Of a stretch of DNA of 33,509 bases, positions 33,169 to 33,509 are shown piece by piece; position 1 is the stretch's first letter; each line of letters opens with the position of its first letter. A program made the translations under genes and the position numbers. Under the pieces are notes generated by a model, which had not been told where the DNA came from, made no database searches, and saw only the letters and a list, made by a program, of their open reading frames with translations. Location of the stretch: NCBI RefSeq assembly GCF_019049285.1, contig NZ_JAGMUL010000053.1:1-33509 (forward strand), read 5' to 3'. The DNA is from Streptomyces sp. AC550_RSS872. Lineage in GTDB: Bacteria > Actinomycetota > Actinomycetes > Streptomycetales > Streptomycetaceae.

Positions 33169-33198
33169 AACGTAGGTCGAGTGGTCTAGTCAGGTCAA
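33169..33198 (-). promoter_or_regulatory. Promoter and GntR/DasR-like operator of the ABC importer
   Basis: Reverse strand: TTGACC (33193-33198), an 18-nt spacer and TACGTT (33169-33174), about 48 nt before the start codon. Within the spacer the forward strand reads AGTGGTCTAGTCAGGT (33180-33195). Its first ten bases equal the DasR-responsive element pattern AGTGGTCTAGACCACT, with the second half degenerate (12 of 16 overall). A GntR-family regulator bound here would block the promoter. Confidence 0.6.
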
Positions 33199-33247
33199 TG
33201 CGTGTGCGGGGTATTGATGTTGGCGGCTTCCTCGAAGATCCCGCCCC

Positions 33248-33413
33248 AGGCCCTGTCGTCAAATTCCCGCCTGCCGCGCGGCGCCAAGCACGCTCCCCCA
33301 GAGGGGGCACCCCCACCTCGAACCGCGCTTCGCACGGCTCGGGCGGGAGGTGCCCCCACGACGCCGCGCGGCCCGCCCTTCGGGCGGACGACGGGAATTT
33401 GACGACAGGGCCT
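33248..33413. mobile_element. 166-bp inverted-repeat (MITE-like) element
   Basis: Perfect 22-bp terminal inverted repeats at 33248-33269 and 33392-33413 (core CCCTGTCGTCAAATTCCCG). Inside is a second inverted pair GCCGCGCGGCG (33273-33283) with CGCCGCGCGGC (33362-33372), plus a CCCCC-AGA-GGGGG hairpin. There is no coding sequence. The right repeat overlaps the stop codon of the adjacent transposase. It may be a non-autonomous element or one end of the neighbouring insertion sequence. Flanking target duplications could not be shown. Confidence 0.65.
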
Positions 33414-33509
33414 AGCTGTATTGACCCGCAGGGTTGTTCACGCGGGTGATGGGTGGGTGGCCGCCGAGTGCGGTGTGGCAGCGGTGGTGGTTGTAGGTGT
33501 GCAGGAAGT
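33412..33509 (-). mobile_element. IS481-like transposase, C-terminal fragment cut by the window edge
   Basis: The reverse frame reads FLHTYNHHRCHTALGGHPP then ITRVNNPAGQYS and a TAG stop (33412-33414). The YNHHR-H-ALGG-PP pattern is the integrase-core C-terminus of IS481-type (DDE) transposases. Only about 31 residues are inside the window, so completeness cannot be judged. Confidence 0.8.

Noticed and set aside
1..33509. tRNA, rRNA or CRISPR loci
   Set aside because: No cloverleaf, ribosomal or regularly spaced repeat signature was recognised by eye.

Overview
The window is high-GC actinobacterial DNA and almost certainly chromosomal Streptomyces. Codon third positions are strongly GC-biased. 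It carries a whiE-type spore-pigment polyketide cluster, isobutyryl-CoA mutase, the Streptomyces-type proteins DUF3817, DUF6230 and DUF6114, and a pta-ackA-pyk/pfkA block that, as I recall, matches the S. coelicolor pyk2-ackA-pta-pfkA2 order. All assignments come from reading the sequence; no search was run.

Region 1 (about 160-9895) is the spore-pigment cluster. A tightly coupled forward operon encodes a SchA/CurD-domain protein, a cupin, KS-alpha, KS-beta (chain length factor), ACP, an aromatase/cyclase and a TcmI-type cyclase, with ATGA or short overlaps between most genes. A strong terminator (5374-5410) separates it from two reverse-strand genes, an ACMSD-like amidohydrolase and the FAD hydroxylase related to whiE ORFVIII. 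A cytochrome P450 and a small stand-alone copy of the first gene's N-terminal domain then run forward from a shared divergent promoter region. Compared with the eight-gene S. coelicolor whiE set, the amidohydrolase, the P450 and the extra small protein are additions, and the hydroxylase lies downstream of the operon instead of divergent from its first gene.

Region 2 (9959-14555) holds a MarR regulator, a DUF3817 membrane protein, icmA, a TetR regulator and a CnoX/YbbN-type thioredoxin-TPR protein. Several promoters here look leaderless, with the -10 box exactly 7 nt before the start codon. icmA and tetR have strong palindromes on their promoters.

Region 3 (15219-22537) is a surface or secretion region. 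A DUF6230-DUF6114-Ser/Asp-rich protein operon ends in a strong terminator. It is followed by a 1248-residue secreted protein with a signal peptide, about 700 residues of alanine-rich coiled coil, a Cys-containing pre-toxin-like segment and a C-terminal DUF4160-like domain. An 11-nt-overlapping small gene follows. The pair has the layout of a polymorphic toxin and its immunity protein, and is the most novel item in the window.

Region 4 (22614-29509) is central carbon metabolism: a reverse pta-ackA-pyk series, divergent pfkA, and a convergent helix-turn-helix regulator. Region 5 (29950-33121) is a sugar ABC importer (binding lipoprotein and two permeases, no ATPase gene) whose promoter carries a GntR/DasR-like operator. 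The right edge has a 166-bp inverted-repeat element abutting the C-terminus of an IS481-like transposase cut by the window end.
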